A DNA stretch of 64,000 nt, taken from assembly GCA_947469885.1 (NCBI GenBank), contig CANIQT010000002.1:186001-250000 (forward strand), read 5' to 3'. Below, one piece after another: positions 38,410 to 47,898 of this stretch; the first letter of the stretch is position 1, and each line of letters opens with the position of its first letter. Below the pieces are notes generated by a model. That model saw nothing but the letters and a program-made list of their open reading frames with translations, was not told where the DNA came from and did no database searches. A program made the translations under genes and the position numbers. This stretch comes from Bacteroidota bacterium. GTDB taxonomy: Bacteria; Bacteroidota; Bacteroidia; 2-12-FULL-35-15.

Positions 38410-40182
38410 ATGACAAAAATAGTTTCAAATTCAAAACAATACTACCTCATTATTTCTGTAATAGGAATCCTTGTCAGTATTTTTATTTCTTATAATATGC
38501 GATGGCTGGGAGATGATATATTTATTGCATTGCGTTATGTCAAAAATTTTAATGCAGGTAATGGATTAGTATATAATGTTGGCGAGAGAGTGGAAGGATA
38601 TACAGATTTTTTATGGCTAATACTCATTTCTGTTTTTACTTATTTTAAATGCGATGCAGCTAAAACTTCAGAAGTATTGGGGATACTATTTTCTACAGGG
38701 ACTTTAATTATTTTTTCTGTTATCGAATACAAAATATCTTTATCAAAAAACAAATTTATTATCCCCTTCGTTACTTTAGCTTTAGTTCTTAATTATGATT
38801 ATTATGTTTGGGCAACAAGCGGTTTAGAAGTATCCTTTGTTACCTTCTTGCTAAGTGCTGCTTTTTATATTTATTTTTTTAAAGAATTACCTGCCAATAA
38901 ACGGCTTGTATTTACAGGCTTATTTATTTGTTTAGGATTATTAACACGTCCTGATGTAATGATAATATTAATTAGTGCTAATTTATTTTTGTTTATTGGG
39001 AGCCTTTTAAAGCGTGAACGGTTTATTCGGATAATTAAAATTCATAGTTTATTTAATCTTGCCATCCTGGCAATTTATTTTCCTTATTTTTTATGGAGAT
39101 ATAACTACTATGGCTTTATTTTTCCAAATACCTATTACGATAAACTTGGCAATGAATCGGCATTTGCCAAAGGGTTTTATTATATATGGCTGTATTTTAA
39201 ATGCCATTTTACATCATTCCTCATACTCATTCCGTTTTTTTCTTTTTTCCCTTTCATTATTAAGAACGGCTTTAAAAAAGTGTTGCTGCAAAAAAAGTTT
39301 ATCCCGCTTATCACTGCTATTAGTTTCGTTTTTATTTATTTAATAGTTTTTGTGGCTAAGGTGGGCGGTGATTTTATGTTCGCCCGATTTATTATTCCTT
39401 GTGTACCTTTTATTTATTTCATCATCATTTACTTTCTTACTCTAATAGATGTTAAACATTTGAATATGGTACTTCTGTGTATCCTGTCGCTTTGTATAAT
39501 TGAATCTGTAATCCGGGTGAATCTGTTTGTTGAAACATCTGAAAATGGTAAAGAAAGGGCTATTGAGCAAGGAGGAATAGCAGATGAACGATATGTATAT
39601 CTCCATTTAGTAAATGCGGAAGATGAAACTAATATGGGTAAAGAATTAAACGAATGTTTAAAAGGTATAAATTTTAAAGCAATGGTAATGGGGGCACAAG
39701 CACGTTTTGCCTATTATGCTGATTTCAGTTACAGTCAGGAATATTATGGATTAACTGACACTTTTATTGCTCATTCAGAAATTAAAGAAAGAGGAAGAAT
39801 AGGGCATGAAAAACATGCAACAATTGAGTATCTTGCAGCGAAAGGAATACACTTTGCATTTAATGCAGGTGCTCTGAAAGATGATGAATATCGCTTAGCT
39901 ACCATTCAATTACCTTCCCGTATTATTAATATTGAAATCATAACCTATGACAATGAAATAATTGATAAGGTTGTAACAAAATTGGGGAAGAAATTCCAAT
40001 ATGTAAATTTTCCAGACTATCTTGATTCTTATATAAATTCAATATTACCGACCATAAAATCGTACGATGAATTAGACAATGATTACAAAAAATTCTATTC
40101 CTATTATTTTAAAAATAATGACGATAAAAAAAGAGAGGATATTATTTTGATCGCTCTAAAAAAATTAAAATGGAATGGATAA
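38410..40182 (+). CDS. GT-C-type membrane glycosyltransferase, putative
   Basis: 590 residues. About nine membrane helices occupy residues 1-375. The first extracytoplasmic loop has WLGDDIFIALRYVKNFNAG, matching the 'DD/DE' acidic pair and the 'YxxNFxxGxGLVyNxGERVEGYTDFLW' signature seen in GT-C mannosyltransferase-like proteins. Residues 380-590 form a soluble domain with no recognised family. A lipid-linked sugar is the likely donor. It is paired with the preceding membrane protein, implying one envelope-glycan task. AT-rich DNA and no terminator follow. Confidence 0.75.
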   Translation: MTKIVSNSKQYYLIISVIGILVSIFISYNMRWLGDDIFIALRYVKNFNAGNGLVYNVGERVEGYTDFLWLILISVFTYFKCDAAKTSEVLGILFSTGTLIIFSVIEYKISLSKNKFIIPFVTLALVLNYDYYVWATSGLEVSFVTFLLSAAFYIYFFKELPANKRLVFTGLFICLGLLTRPDVMIILISANLFLFIGSLLKRERFIRIIKIHSLFNLAILAIYFPYFLWRYNYYGFIFPNTYYDKLGNESAFAKGFYYIWLYFKCHFTSFLILIPFFSFFPFIIKNGFKKVLLQKKFIPLITAISFVFIYLIVFVAKVGGDFMFARFIIPCVPFIYFIIIYFLTLIDVKHLNMVLLCILSLCIIESVIRVNLFVETSENGKERAIEQGGIADERYVYLHLVNAEDETNMGKELNECLKGINFKAMVMGAQARFAYYADFSYSQEYYGLTDTFIAHSEIKERGRIGHEKHATIEYLAAKGIHFAFNAGALKDDEYRLATIQLPSRIINIEIITYDNEIIDKVVTKLGKKFQYVNFPDYLDSYINSILPTIKSYDELDNDYKKFYSYYFKNNDDKKREDIILIALKKLKWNG

Positions 40183-40267
40183 TTTCTCTATTGTAATGCT
40201 CCCTAAAATTCAGACCAAAAAAAGCAAAAAATAAATATGCTACCTTTTAAAAACGGTTATAATCATT

Positions 40268-40301
40268 TAGTAAATTCGTTTTGATTCGTTTATTAGTAAC
40301 C
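40268..40301. repeat. Dispersed copy of the 39-bp repeat (inverted)
   Basis: The sequence tagtaaattcgttttgattcgtttattagtaacc is the reverse complement of the 39-bp repeat unit found at 33692-33802. Short 'aatgaactaatgaacta' repeats follow and run up to the stop codon of the convergent glycosyltransferase at 40316. Confidence 0.75.
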
Positions 40302-40315
40302 AATGAACTAATGAA

Positions 40316-41467
40316 CTAATGAACCAGTGAACTAACCAGCTCCTCTACCCCCTTTACAAAAGCACTCCAGCTAAACCTTTCTTTTTCTTTCATTATATGA
40401 GCAATAAAAAGTTCTTCCTTGTGATGTACATAAAACTCAAAAATAAAATTGGCAATTGAAGTAGGATTAATGGCAGAAACGTAGCCTACTTTATTATGAG
40501 GAACTATTTCGGGCAAGCCTCCCACATTGGTTACTAACATTGGCTTTTCGAAATGATAAGCAATTTGTGTAACACCGCTTTGGGTAGCGTGACGGTAAGG
40601 CTGCACCACCATATCGCATCCGCAGAAATAATATTTTACCTCTTCAGCAGGGATGTATTCTGTTCTTAAAATAATGGAATTTTCCATTCCGTGTTTCTTA
40701 ATTATTTCATTGTATGGAGCAGCATCTTCGTAATATTCTCCGGCAACAATAAGTTTCAGCCCTATTCCCTTTATCCGATGGTCACTCATTGCTTCCAGCA
40801 ATAAATCCAGCCCTTTGTATTTGCGAATGAACCCAAAAAATAAAATATAACTTTTAGCAGGGTCTAATTTTAAATGCTCCAGTGCTTTTTCTTTACTTAC
40901 CGCTTTCCCAAAATTATCGTAAATCGGATGAGGAAGAAATACTTTTTTATCGTTAGCCGTAAATTCGCTTAAATCGTTCAGCACCGATTTCGACATAGCA
41001 ATAAAACCATCCATTTGTTTCACAAAATATTTGGTTTGCAAATTATCACCCACACGGGTTTCGTGCGGAATCACATTATCGGTAATAGCAATTACTTTTA
41101 TGTTACTCCCTTTTTTAATTCGTTTGGCAATGGTTCCAAGGCAGGGAGCCATGAAGGGCAACCAATACCGGAAGATAACTAAATCAGGTTTTTCCGCTTT
41201 TATTTGCTTGGCCACTTTAGCCCAGTTCATCGGGTTGATGGAATTTATTTTTGTTTCAATAACAATATCATCATGCGCAACACCTGCATCGTATTGTGTT
41301 TTTCCGGGAAATAAAAAGTTAGGGTATTGATACGAAAACGAAATAATTTTGGTGGTGTGTCCTGCTGTGTTCAAAGCTCTGCAAAGCGCTTCGTTAAAAT
41401 TAGCAATGCCTCCTCTCAATGGAAAAGCAGGACCTACAATAATTATTTTTTTGTTTGAGAACGACAT
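40316..41467 (-). CDS. Family 4 glycosyltransferase
   Basis: 383 residues from the ATG at 41465-41467. A longer frame reaches 41629 but would read through leader DNA that contains a terminator-like hairpin; only the inner start gives the typical N-terminus KKIIIVGPAFPLRGGIANFN. The donor-binding C-terminal half has SYILFFGFIRKYKGLDLLLEA and the E-containing loop QPYRHATQSGVTQIAY followed by KPMLVTNVGGLPEIV. A GT-B fold acting in the cytoplasm on a lipid or glycan acceptor is expected. The neighbouring plus-strand membrane proteins suggest a common glycan. Confidence 0.9.
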   Translation of the reverse strand: MSFSNKKIIIVGPAFPLRGGIANFNEALCRALNTAGHTTKIISFSYQYPNFLFPGKTQYDAGVAHDDIVIETKINSINPMNWAKVAKQIKAEKPDLVIFRYWLPFMAPCLGTIAKRIKKGSNIKVIAITDNVIPHETRVGDNLQTKYFVKQMDGFIAMSKSVLNDLSEFTANDKKVFLPHPIYDNFGKAVSKEKALEHLKLDPAKSYILFFGFIRKYKGLDLLLEAMSDHRIKGIGLKLIVAGEYYEDAAPYNEIIKKHGMENSIILRTEYIPAEEVKYYFCGCDMVVQPYRHATQSGVTQIAYHFEKPMLVTNVGGLPEIVPHNKVGYVSAINPTSIANFIFEFYVHHKEELFIAHIMKEKERFSWSAFVKGVEELVSSLVH

Positions 41468-41609
41468 TTCGGGTACAAAGATGAGAATAATTTGGCAATT
41501 TGATAATTCGACTATTTGATAATGAACTAAATTAGTAGAGTGTTCAGTAATTATTAATTGGAATGTTTTTAAAAGCTTACAAATAGCGGGGTAAAAGGTT
41601 GCATTAGGG

Positions 41610-41642
41610 CAAAAAAGAAGCCCGCGCACTCCTACACGGGCT
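41610..41642 (-). terminator. Terminator-like hairpin in the leader of the GT4 gene
   Basis: On the minus strand: AGCCCG, 12-base loop, CGGGCT, then TCTTTTTTG. It lies downstream of a promoter at 41690-41719 and upstream of the coding start at 41467, so it would end most transcripts after about 75 bases. Confidence 0.6.
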
Positions 41643-41994
41643 CCAACACTTCATGAAAACAACTAAATCACTTTCGAAATTTAGTGATGCAAATGTACAA
41701 ACTATTTTTGATATGCAAACATTTTTTTATTAACATTTTTATTTGATGCGAAACAACTTTGTTCTGCCTGGTTTTTATTAATGGGCAAATTCATTGCTAA
41801 TCAGTAATAAACCTACCAATATGTTCTGTTGCCTTTGTGCTTGCTATGGCAGAATTGCGAAGATGACAAAGCAGGCAAACCACATTCCATCATTGCGAAT
41901 TACACTGTAAAATCGAATTAATAAATATAAATTTCTGAATGCTGAGGCTTTTAACAATGCCGAAAACACCTCACTAAATTTATCGCAACAACTT
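41643..41994. other. Spacer upstream of the CotH-like gene
   Basis: Apart from the minus-strand promoter at 41690-41719, I see no gene or clear structure in this A/T-rich stretch. A 26-codon plus-strand frame (MKTTKSLSKFSD..., 41653-41733) overlaps the promoter and is not supported. Confidence 0.5.
41690..41719 (-). promoter_or_regulatory. Bacteroidota-type promoter, minus strand
   Basis: On the minus strand, TTTG (41719-41716), an 18-base spacer and TACATTTG (41697-41690) match the -33/-7 consensus exactly. The predicted transcript begins near 41684 and meets the hairpin at 41642-41610. Confidence 0.55.
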
Positions 41995-42132
41995 TCATTT
42001 GGTGATAAATTAACATATATTTGTCCCTTATAAAATTTGGCACAAATAATTAAATTAATTCTCTCATTTGGTGATAAATTAACATATATTTGTCCCTTAT
42101 AAAATTTGGCACAAATAATTAAATTAATTCTC
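41995..42132. repeat. Exact 69-bp tandem duplication carrying a promoter
   Basis: The 69 bases 41995-42063 are repeated without any mismatch at 42064-42132. Each copy contains the -7 box TATATTTG (42016-42023 and 42085-42092). The second copy ends 8 bases before the start codon of the CotH-like gene. Confidence 0.95.
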
Positions 42133-42140
42133 TAAAATAT

Positions 42141-44795
42141 ATGAATACAAAAGCTACCCTTCTATCGTTATTGTTTGTAATGCTTTTTTTTGCCGCTGAT
42201 GCACAACTAGCTACACCAACTTTCTCTTATCCTTCTGGATATTATCCCGATTCAATTTTTGTAAGTATTTATTCGCCCAATGCAGGAGCAACTTTTCATT
42301 ACACCACAAATGGTGATGAGCCAACTCTGGCTTCACCTGTTTATACAACTCCAATATTAATGAAAAGCAGAGTGGGTAACCCTAATGTGTTTTCATTGGT
42401 TCCTACAAATCCGAATTTTACTTACCCTTTAAATGGATATGATGCGTCAAAGGCTAATGATAGGGGGTGGTTGCCACCATACAGTGAAGCATATAAAACC
42501 AATATATTAAAAGCAAAAGCATTTCAACCAGGTTATACTTCAAGTTTCACTGCAGCTGGTGCTTATTTTATTGATGCAGCATTAAGTTCTCGTTTTTCTT
42601 TCCCGGTTGTTTCATTATCTGCCGATGCCAAGAATTTTTTTTCTGATTCAACAGGAATATATGTGTATGGATTAGATACAGTAGATGGAGGAAATTATAA
42701 AGGTCATACCGAGTTAATGGTTCATTTTCAATTATTCGAAACGGATGGTTCGTTAAGGATATCACAATATTGCGGAATGAAAAACCACGGAGGAGGAGGA
42801 ACGATTGCTCCTCAAAAATCCCTACAGATAATTGCCCGTACCATCTATGGAGGACAAGATTCATTTGGTTATAAAATATTTGATGATTACAGAATTAAAA
42901 AATATAAAAATGTAATGATAAGAAATGGAGGGCACCGACCTGATTGTTTTCAGAGAGATGATTTGGGTTGTAAAATGCTAAGAAAAATGAATTTGGAGGT
43001 GGAGCATGAAAAATACGTTATCGTTTTTATTAACGGTGAATATTGGGGAATTCAAACATTGAAAAACATGACAGATGAAAACTATTTTGCTGATAGATAT
43101 CACTTTAATCAATTGGATGTTGTTGTAATGGATTATAATGATAATGTAGATCATGGTTTGCCAGGTGACGATGTGCATTACATCAACATGCGCAATTTTG
43201 CTGCGTCCAACAATATGACGCTGACTACTAATTACGATTACATGAATACCCAAATGGATGTTCAAAATTTTATTGATTACCAAGCAACAGAAATTTATTT
43301 TGGAAATGGCGACTGGCCCAATAATAATGTAAAATTTTGGAGATATCGAACATCACAATTCAATCCGAATACTGCGCATTGCAAAGACGGACGGTGGCGC
43401 TGGATAATTTATGATTTGGATGCTGCATTTGGTGGCGGTTGCAGTTCGGTTGGATATGCAAACAATGTTTTGGCAACTGCAACAGCCACTTCAGCGGGAA
43501 ATTTCACTCTTTTGTTGCGCTCGATGTTGGTAAATGTTGATTTCAAAAATTTATTTATAAATCGCACTGCCGACCTTCTGAATACTCAATATCTGAAAAG
43601 CCGTTGTTTACCTTTTGCGGATAGTATTTATACTCAGGTTACTCCTGAAGTGATGGAACATGTTACCAGATGGCGATATCCTGTAGTTTCTAACACACTT
43701 GCCACGCGTTCCACTGAAGCTCCTTCGTTAACCAAATGGAATACTATTAATACAGGATTTCATGACTTTATTACAAGGCGTCCTTCTTATATCAGGGCAC
43801 AATACATGAATTATTTTTCATTGCCCGACACTGTTAATGTTACTGTTAATGTTTCTGATACTGCTGCAGGAACAGTTAAAATAAGTACATTAATAATTGA
43901 TAAAAACACTGTTGGACTGACGGGTCTGCCTTATCCCTGGACTGGAAAATATTTTACTTCAGTGCCTGTGCCTTTAAAAGCAACACCACGCCCGGGATAT
44001 GTGTTTGTTAATTGGCTTGAAACTGGTGTAACCACTCCTGATATTTTAGTTACCCTTACTAGTGCTGCTACCTACACTGCAGTATTTGCTGTTGACCCTA
44101 ACTTCATTCCTTATCACTTTTTATATATTAATGAACTGGTAGCTGTTAATACAGCTGTTCCTGATGAATACGGTGATGTGGATAACGATTGGTTTGAAAT
44201 ATATAATCCCAACAATTTTGCAGTTGATATTGCTGGATATTACGTAACCGATTCGTTCCCGAATAAAATGAAATACCAATTTCCAAGCGATGATACTGCT
44301 AAAACCGTAATTCCTGCACATGGTTTTTCTTTATTATGGGCGGGCGATCAAACTGAAAAAGGACCATTGTACACTAATTTTAAATTTGCAACAACAGGCG
44401 AACAGCTTGAATTAATACTTCCGGATGGAGTTACTGTGGTGGATTCTGTTTCTTTCGGACTTCAAACTGCCAACGTTTCATATGGAAGACAAACGGATGG
44501 TTCGCCTACATGGGTGCCATTTACATCCACTACTCCGGGTTCATCCAATAATCAGGCAGGGATAGCAGATTATTTGGGTAATAAAAAAGTACCATTGTTT
44601 GTTTATCCTAATCCTGCTATTTCGGGCGAAGTATTGTACTTCAATAAACTTGTTTCCTTTTCATTGTATAATTCGCTTGGAGAAAAAATAGTTCAAACCG
44701 AAAAAGTAAATTCAATGAATATTGCTATGATTGTACCGGGTGTTTATTATATAAAAACTACCGAAGGTGAAATAGTGAAGTGGGTAAAGCTGTAA
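42141..44795 (+). CDS. CotH-kinase-family secreted protein with lamin-tail and T9SS domains
   Basis: 884 residues. Signal peptide 1-21. Residues 25-145: chitobiase/FN3-associated domain (FHYTTNGDEPTLASPVYT). Residues 155-540: CotH-like domain with FPVVSLSADAKNFF, GHRPDCFQRDDLGCKML, YVIVFINGEYWGIQTLKN and the active-site-type WIIYDLDAAFGGG. Residues 620-660 resemble a bacterial repeat domain (AAGTVKIS...RPGYVFVNW). Residues 665-790: lamin-tail domain (YINELVAVNTAV, DWFEIYNPNNFAVDI). The last 75 form a T9SS type A domain (LFVYPNPAISGE...GVYYIKTTEGEIVKWVKL). CotH proteins are atypical protein kinases; here it would act outside the cell. The doubled promoter upstream could raise expression. Confidence 0.92.
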   Translation: MNTKATLLSLLFVMLFFAADAQLATPTFSYPSGYYPDSIFVSIYSPNAGATFHYTTNGDEPTLASPVYTTPILMKSRVGNPNVFSLVPTNPNFTYPLNGYDASKANDRGWLPPYSEAYKTNILKAKAFQPGYTSSFTAAGAYFIDAALSSRFSFPVVSLSADAKNFFSDSTGIYVYGLDTVDGGNYKGHTELMVHFQLFETDGSLRISQYCGMKNHGGGGTIAPQKSLQIIARTIYGGQDSFGYKIFDDYRIKKYKNVMIRNGGHRPDCFQRDDLGCKMLRKMNLEVEHEKYVIVFINGEYWGIQTLKNMTDENYFADRYHFNQLDVVVMDYNDNVDHGLPGDDVHYINMRNFAASNNMTLTTNYDYMNTQMDVQNFIDYQATEIYFGNGDWPNNNVKFWRYRTSQFNPNTAHCKDGRWRWIIYDLDAAFGGGCSSVGYANNVLATATATSAGNFTLLLRSMLVNVDFKNLFINRTADLLNTQYLKSRCLPFADSIYTQVTPEVMEHVTRWRYPVVSNTLATRSTEAPSLTKWNTINTGFHDFITRRPSYIRAQYMNYFSLPDTVNVTVNVSDTAAGTVKISTLIIDKNTVGLTGLPYPWTGKYFTSVPVPLKATPRPGYVFVNWLETGVTTPDILVTLTSAATYTAVFAVDPNFIPYHFLYINELVAVNTAVPDEYGDVDNDWFEIYNPNNFAVDIAGYYVTDSFPNKMKYQFPSDDTAKTVIPAHGFSLLWAGDQTEKGPLYTNFKFATTGEQLELILPDGVTVVDSVSFGLQTANVSYGRQTDGSPTWVPFTSTTPGSSNNQAGIADYLGNKKVPLFVYPNPAISGEVLYFNKLVSFSLYNSLGEKIVQTEKVNSMNIAMIVPGVYYIKTTEGEIVKWVKL

Positions 44796-45020
44796 GACTT
44801 TAAGTAGTAACAAACTCGATTATATATATCTTTTCGTAACATTTGGTGTTTAGTTCACATAAGGCGTATTTGATAGTTATATTATACTCAATGTAAAGAT
44901 ACTACCAATAAAAAAATCCTTTACCGTAGTTTTGTTTAGTTCGAGGGTTATTTAATAATCTAAAAGAAGAAATTACCATAGAACTGTTGAATAAAGTGTT
45001 GGCGGTTTGACAAATAGTAG

Positions 45021-45052
45021 TTGGTTATGTCGTTTTTTTATTTATATCTTTG
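45021..45052 (+). promoter_or_regulatory. Bacteroidota-type promoter
   Basis: TTG at 45021-45023 and TATCTTTG at 45045-45052, spacer 21 bases. The predicted start of transcription (about 45058) lies just before the ATG at 45072 and excludes the in-frame ATG at 45021. Confidence 0.6.
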
Positions 45053-45071
45053 TGCACTAAATAATCATCGC

Positions 45072-47231
45072 ATGAAAAAGTTTTTGTTCCTTATATATAT
45101 TTCTTTTCTGAGTTTCAATTCGTTTTCTTACAATGCAAGAACAGTAGCAGTTTGGGATTTAAGCGTGAGAGATAGCATGAGTCATCGGGCTGATATGAAT
45201 GGGTTGGAGCATTTACTAAAGGTGGCAGGTATCCCTTATGTGGTGACAACTGATTGGGTTGTGGCATCAAATTATCATGTGGTTCTAGCGTCTAACGCTT
45301 TTTTTAAATTTGACTCTACTTTTTTTCCCACCATCCATGCTTGGGAAAGAACCTCTATTAGCAATTGGATTCACAACGGAGGTGTTTTTGTAGCGCCCAA
45401 TATGAAAGACACACTAATGTTCCCTTATTTTGGTATTGACAAAGCAGTATGGTGGGACCACCGTCATCATCTGATATTTGATACCTTAATGGGAGGACGA
45501 ACTATGCGTTGGTTAAATGATTCCCTGGAAATAAATATTAGTTTGGGCAAGGATAATATACCATCGGTGATAAGCAGTAGAGCGTATCATGTTACAACTG
45601 CTGTTACTTTGGCAACATACGAAGGGTTAGATTCTGCGGCTGTCACATGCAATTATTACGGAGCAGGTAAGGCATATGCATTAGGTGTTTCTTTTAAAAA
45701 CATGATAACTCTTCCGCAAATGAGTAAGGATGAAGAAGCGCAACGAACCTGGAGCAATGGTTTTGAACCTACAAGCGATGCGTGGATTTTATTTTTGAAA
45801 GGAGTTTGTGTGGATGATATTCCACATTCGGTTTGGTTACATACAAGTCCTTTTGACAGCAAGTCTTCGTTAATGATTACTCATGATATAGATGCCGCAA
45901 CGAGTTATGACACAATGCACTATTATGCAGACTATGAAAAATCGATTGGTATTTCCACTTTTTATTTTTGTACTACCCATTACCTTCAGGATGGTTGGTT
46001 ATCACCCTTCTACAGTCAGAACAATTTAGCCAAAATACAATATGTGATGAGTCAAGGGCATACAATTGGAAGCCATTCGGTTGGGCATTTTTGGGATTTT
46101 GATAGCACATACGTCCCTCTTGATGCAGGTATTGGCTTAGGTAATTATAGCCCTTTAAATTATTTACCTTATGCATTCCCATACAACAATATGGGAACGC
46201 CAAGGTCAAACGGAGTAACAGTTTTGGGAGAAACAGAACTTTCCAAAAATTTACTTCAAAACGATTTAGGAGTAAATATCAGGTCGTTCCGTTCGGGTTA
46301 TTTATGTAATAATCGGGATTTAATAAGAGGACTGGATACGGTAGGATATACCTACAACTCTACTTATTCTGCAAATGATGTGCTTACTAATTTTCCGTAT
46401 CGGAATTATAAATTTAGAAATTACAGGTCGCTACGTTCCAAAATTTGGGAATTGCCGATGACACTTTCAGATGTATTTAACTCTGACCACATAACCGGTG
46501 ATAATTATATACAAAAAGAAGCTATATGGCTGGATGTGATAAAAAAAAATACAGCAAACTATGCTCCAACGGTTATTTTAATTCATCCTACTCGTTATTA
46601 CAAACTATTTGCCGAACAACTGTTGATAAATCAATTGGATGCAAAAGTAAATTTGGTAAACTTCGAAACATTTGCTGATTATTGGGTGGAAAGAGACAGT
46701 ACACGTTTTACTAGTACTTTAAGTTATAATCGCGACACATTGACAATTTTGATTCCTCACTCACAGGTAGCAAACCTCAGCATGTCTTGGCCCAACTGTC
46801 CTTTAAGTTTTGTGGTAGATAGCGGACAAGCTCCAAATCTTGTGATACATGTAAAAGATAGTTTGACAGGTACGCCCATTCCTGTTATGATTTCGCCATG
46901 GGATAATTATGGAGCTCTTGTTCACTTTGGATACTATATAGCTGGCATTAATGACAAAGAAGCGAAAAATGATGAAGTAACAGTTAATTGTTATCCCAAC
47001 CCATTTGATAAATCTACAACAATAGAAGTGTGGCAAAAAGAAACAAGTCAATTGAATATTTCGATATTTAATGTATATGGACAATTAGTAAAAATAGTTG
47101 CCAACGAAAAAAGAAATCCAGGCATTTATAACGAAACATTTGATACGGAAGGCATTTCGGCAGGGACTTATTTCTGTAAAGTGACCACAGGAAATAAAAC
47201 GATTGTAAAAAAATTAATGGTAACTAATTAA
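45072..47231 (+). CDS. Secreted polysaccharide-deacetylase-like T9SS protein
   Basis: 719 residues from the ATG at 45072; the earlier in-frame ATG overlaps the promoter. Signal peptide 1-20 (MKKFLFLIYISFLSFNSFSY). Residues 20-260 resemble a ThuA/glutamine-amidotransferase-like front (LEHLLKVAGIPYVVTTDW). Residues 270-560 have NodB-type deacetylase marks: SLMITHDIDAA, GHTIGSHSVGH and FRSGYL, with ILIHPTRYY as the late His motif. The final 75 are a T9SS type A domain (VNCYPNPFDKSTTIEVW, GTYFCKVTTG, KKLMVTN). A secreted esterase or deacetylase acting on glycans is likely. Confidence 0.85.
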   Translation: MKKFLFLIYISFLSFNSFSYNARTVAVWDLSVRDSMSHRADMNGLEHLLKVAGIPYVVTTDWVVASNYHVVLASNAFFKFDSTFFPTIHAWERTSISNWIHNGGVFVAPNMKDTLMFPYFGIDKAVWWDHRHHLIFDTLMGGRTMRWLNDSLEINISLGKDNIPSVISSRAYHVTTAVTLATYEGLDSAAVTCNYYGAGKAYALGVSFKNMITLPQMSKDEEAQRTWSNGFEPTSDAWILFLKGVCVDDIPHSVWLHTSPFDSKSSLMITHDIDAATSYDTMHYYADYEKSIGISTFYFCTTHYLQDGWLSPFYSQNNLAKIQYVMSQGHTIGSHSVGHFWDFDSTYVPLDAGIGLGNYSPLNYLPYAFPYNNMGTPRSNGVTVLGETELSKNLLQNDLGVNIRSFRSGYLCNNRDLIRGLDTVGYTYNSTYSANDVLTNFPYRNYKFRNYRSLRSKIWELPMTLSDVFNSDHITGDNYIQKEAIWLDVIKKNTANYAPTVILIHPTRYYKLFAEQLLINQLDAKVNLVNFETFADYWVERDSTRFTSTLSYNRDTLTILIPHSQVANLSMSWPNCPLSFVVDSGQAPNLVIHVKDSLTGTPIPVMISPWDNYGALVHFGYYIAGINDKEAKNDEVTVNCYPNPFDKSTTIEVWQKETSQLNISIFNVYGQLVKIVANEKRNPGIYNETFDTEGISAGTYFCKVTTGNKTIVKKLMVTN

Positions 47232-47250
47232 AATAGATTGTTTTTAAACT

Positions 47251-47742
47251 ATGAAAAGAATAAAAATAAATATAGCACTAATAATTTTTTCAGGGGTAAT
47301 TGTATTGACAAACTCCTGCAAAAAAAACAAACCGCATGATAGTGTAACATCCAATGATATTACATCTGTCGCTCCATCACCTCCACCAACTCCTCTTGAA
47401 ACACAATTGTTTGGCGACTGGATTTGTGATGGAGATACCGTTTGGGCAACTATCCCTTATCATGATAACATGTATTTAGGGTATCATCTTAATCTTACCG
47501 CTACCCCTTATCCCTATAACTCTAATTTTGTTACTTACTTTGTCGCAGGATTGTATGGACCAGGGCAAACACCAACTACAACAGGAACTTGGAAAGAAAT
47601 TGATGGAAGCCCAACATACTCTCATCATGTACTTGTCGTGTTTTTTCCAGCAACTGTAATTATGCTAGTTACACCTCATGCCTTAGTGCTTGCACAAACT
47701 GATCAGATTGGGAATTTAAAAACATTTTATTTTCATAAATAA
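47251..47742 (+). CDS. Lipoprotein, lipocalin-like
   Basis: 163 residues. A lipoprotein signal (MKRIKINIALIIFSGVIVLTNSC) has a cysteine at 23, followed by KKN and a proline-rich linker (SPPPTPLE). The C-terminal 110 residues are beta-rich, starting LFGDWICDGDTVW and containing GTWKEIDGS, reminiscent of the small lipocalin-like lipoproteins of Bacteroidota. Twenty bases separate it from the deacetylase-like gene, so they are probably co-transcribed. Ligand unknown. Confidence 0.75.
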   Translation: MKRIKINIALIIFSGVIVLTNSCKKNKPHDSVTSNDITSVAPSPPPTPLETQLFGDWICDGDTVWATIPYHDNMYLGYHLNLTATPYPYNSNFVTYFVAGLYGPGQTPTTTGTWKEIDGSPTYSHHVLVVFFPATVIMLVTPHALVLAQTDQIGNLKTFYFHK

Positions 47743-47898
47743 TATAATACAAGCCCTTCCCATGCCTTACTATAAAGGAAAGGGATATATTTCCTAAAGT
47801 TGGTGATAATATTTCTAAAGAAAAATAAGTAAGTAATTAGATTTAATATTATTTTGTCTTCACTTTTGTAATGAATCTATAACCTTAAAAAATAAACT

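Noticed and set aside
41468-41629. 54-residue N-terminal extension of the GT4 glycosyltransferase
   Set aside because: It starts beside a terminator-like hairpin and does not resemble the family; the inner start gives the standard GT-B N-terminus.
47752-47784. Imperfect hairpin (cccttccc...ggaaaggg) after the lipoprotein gene
   Set aside because: The stem has a mismatch, a long loop and only a weak T run, so termination is doubtful.
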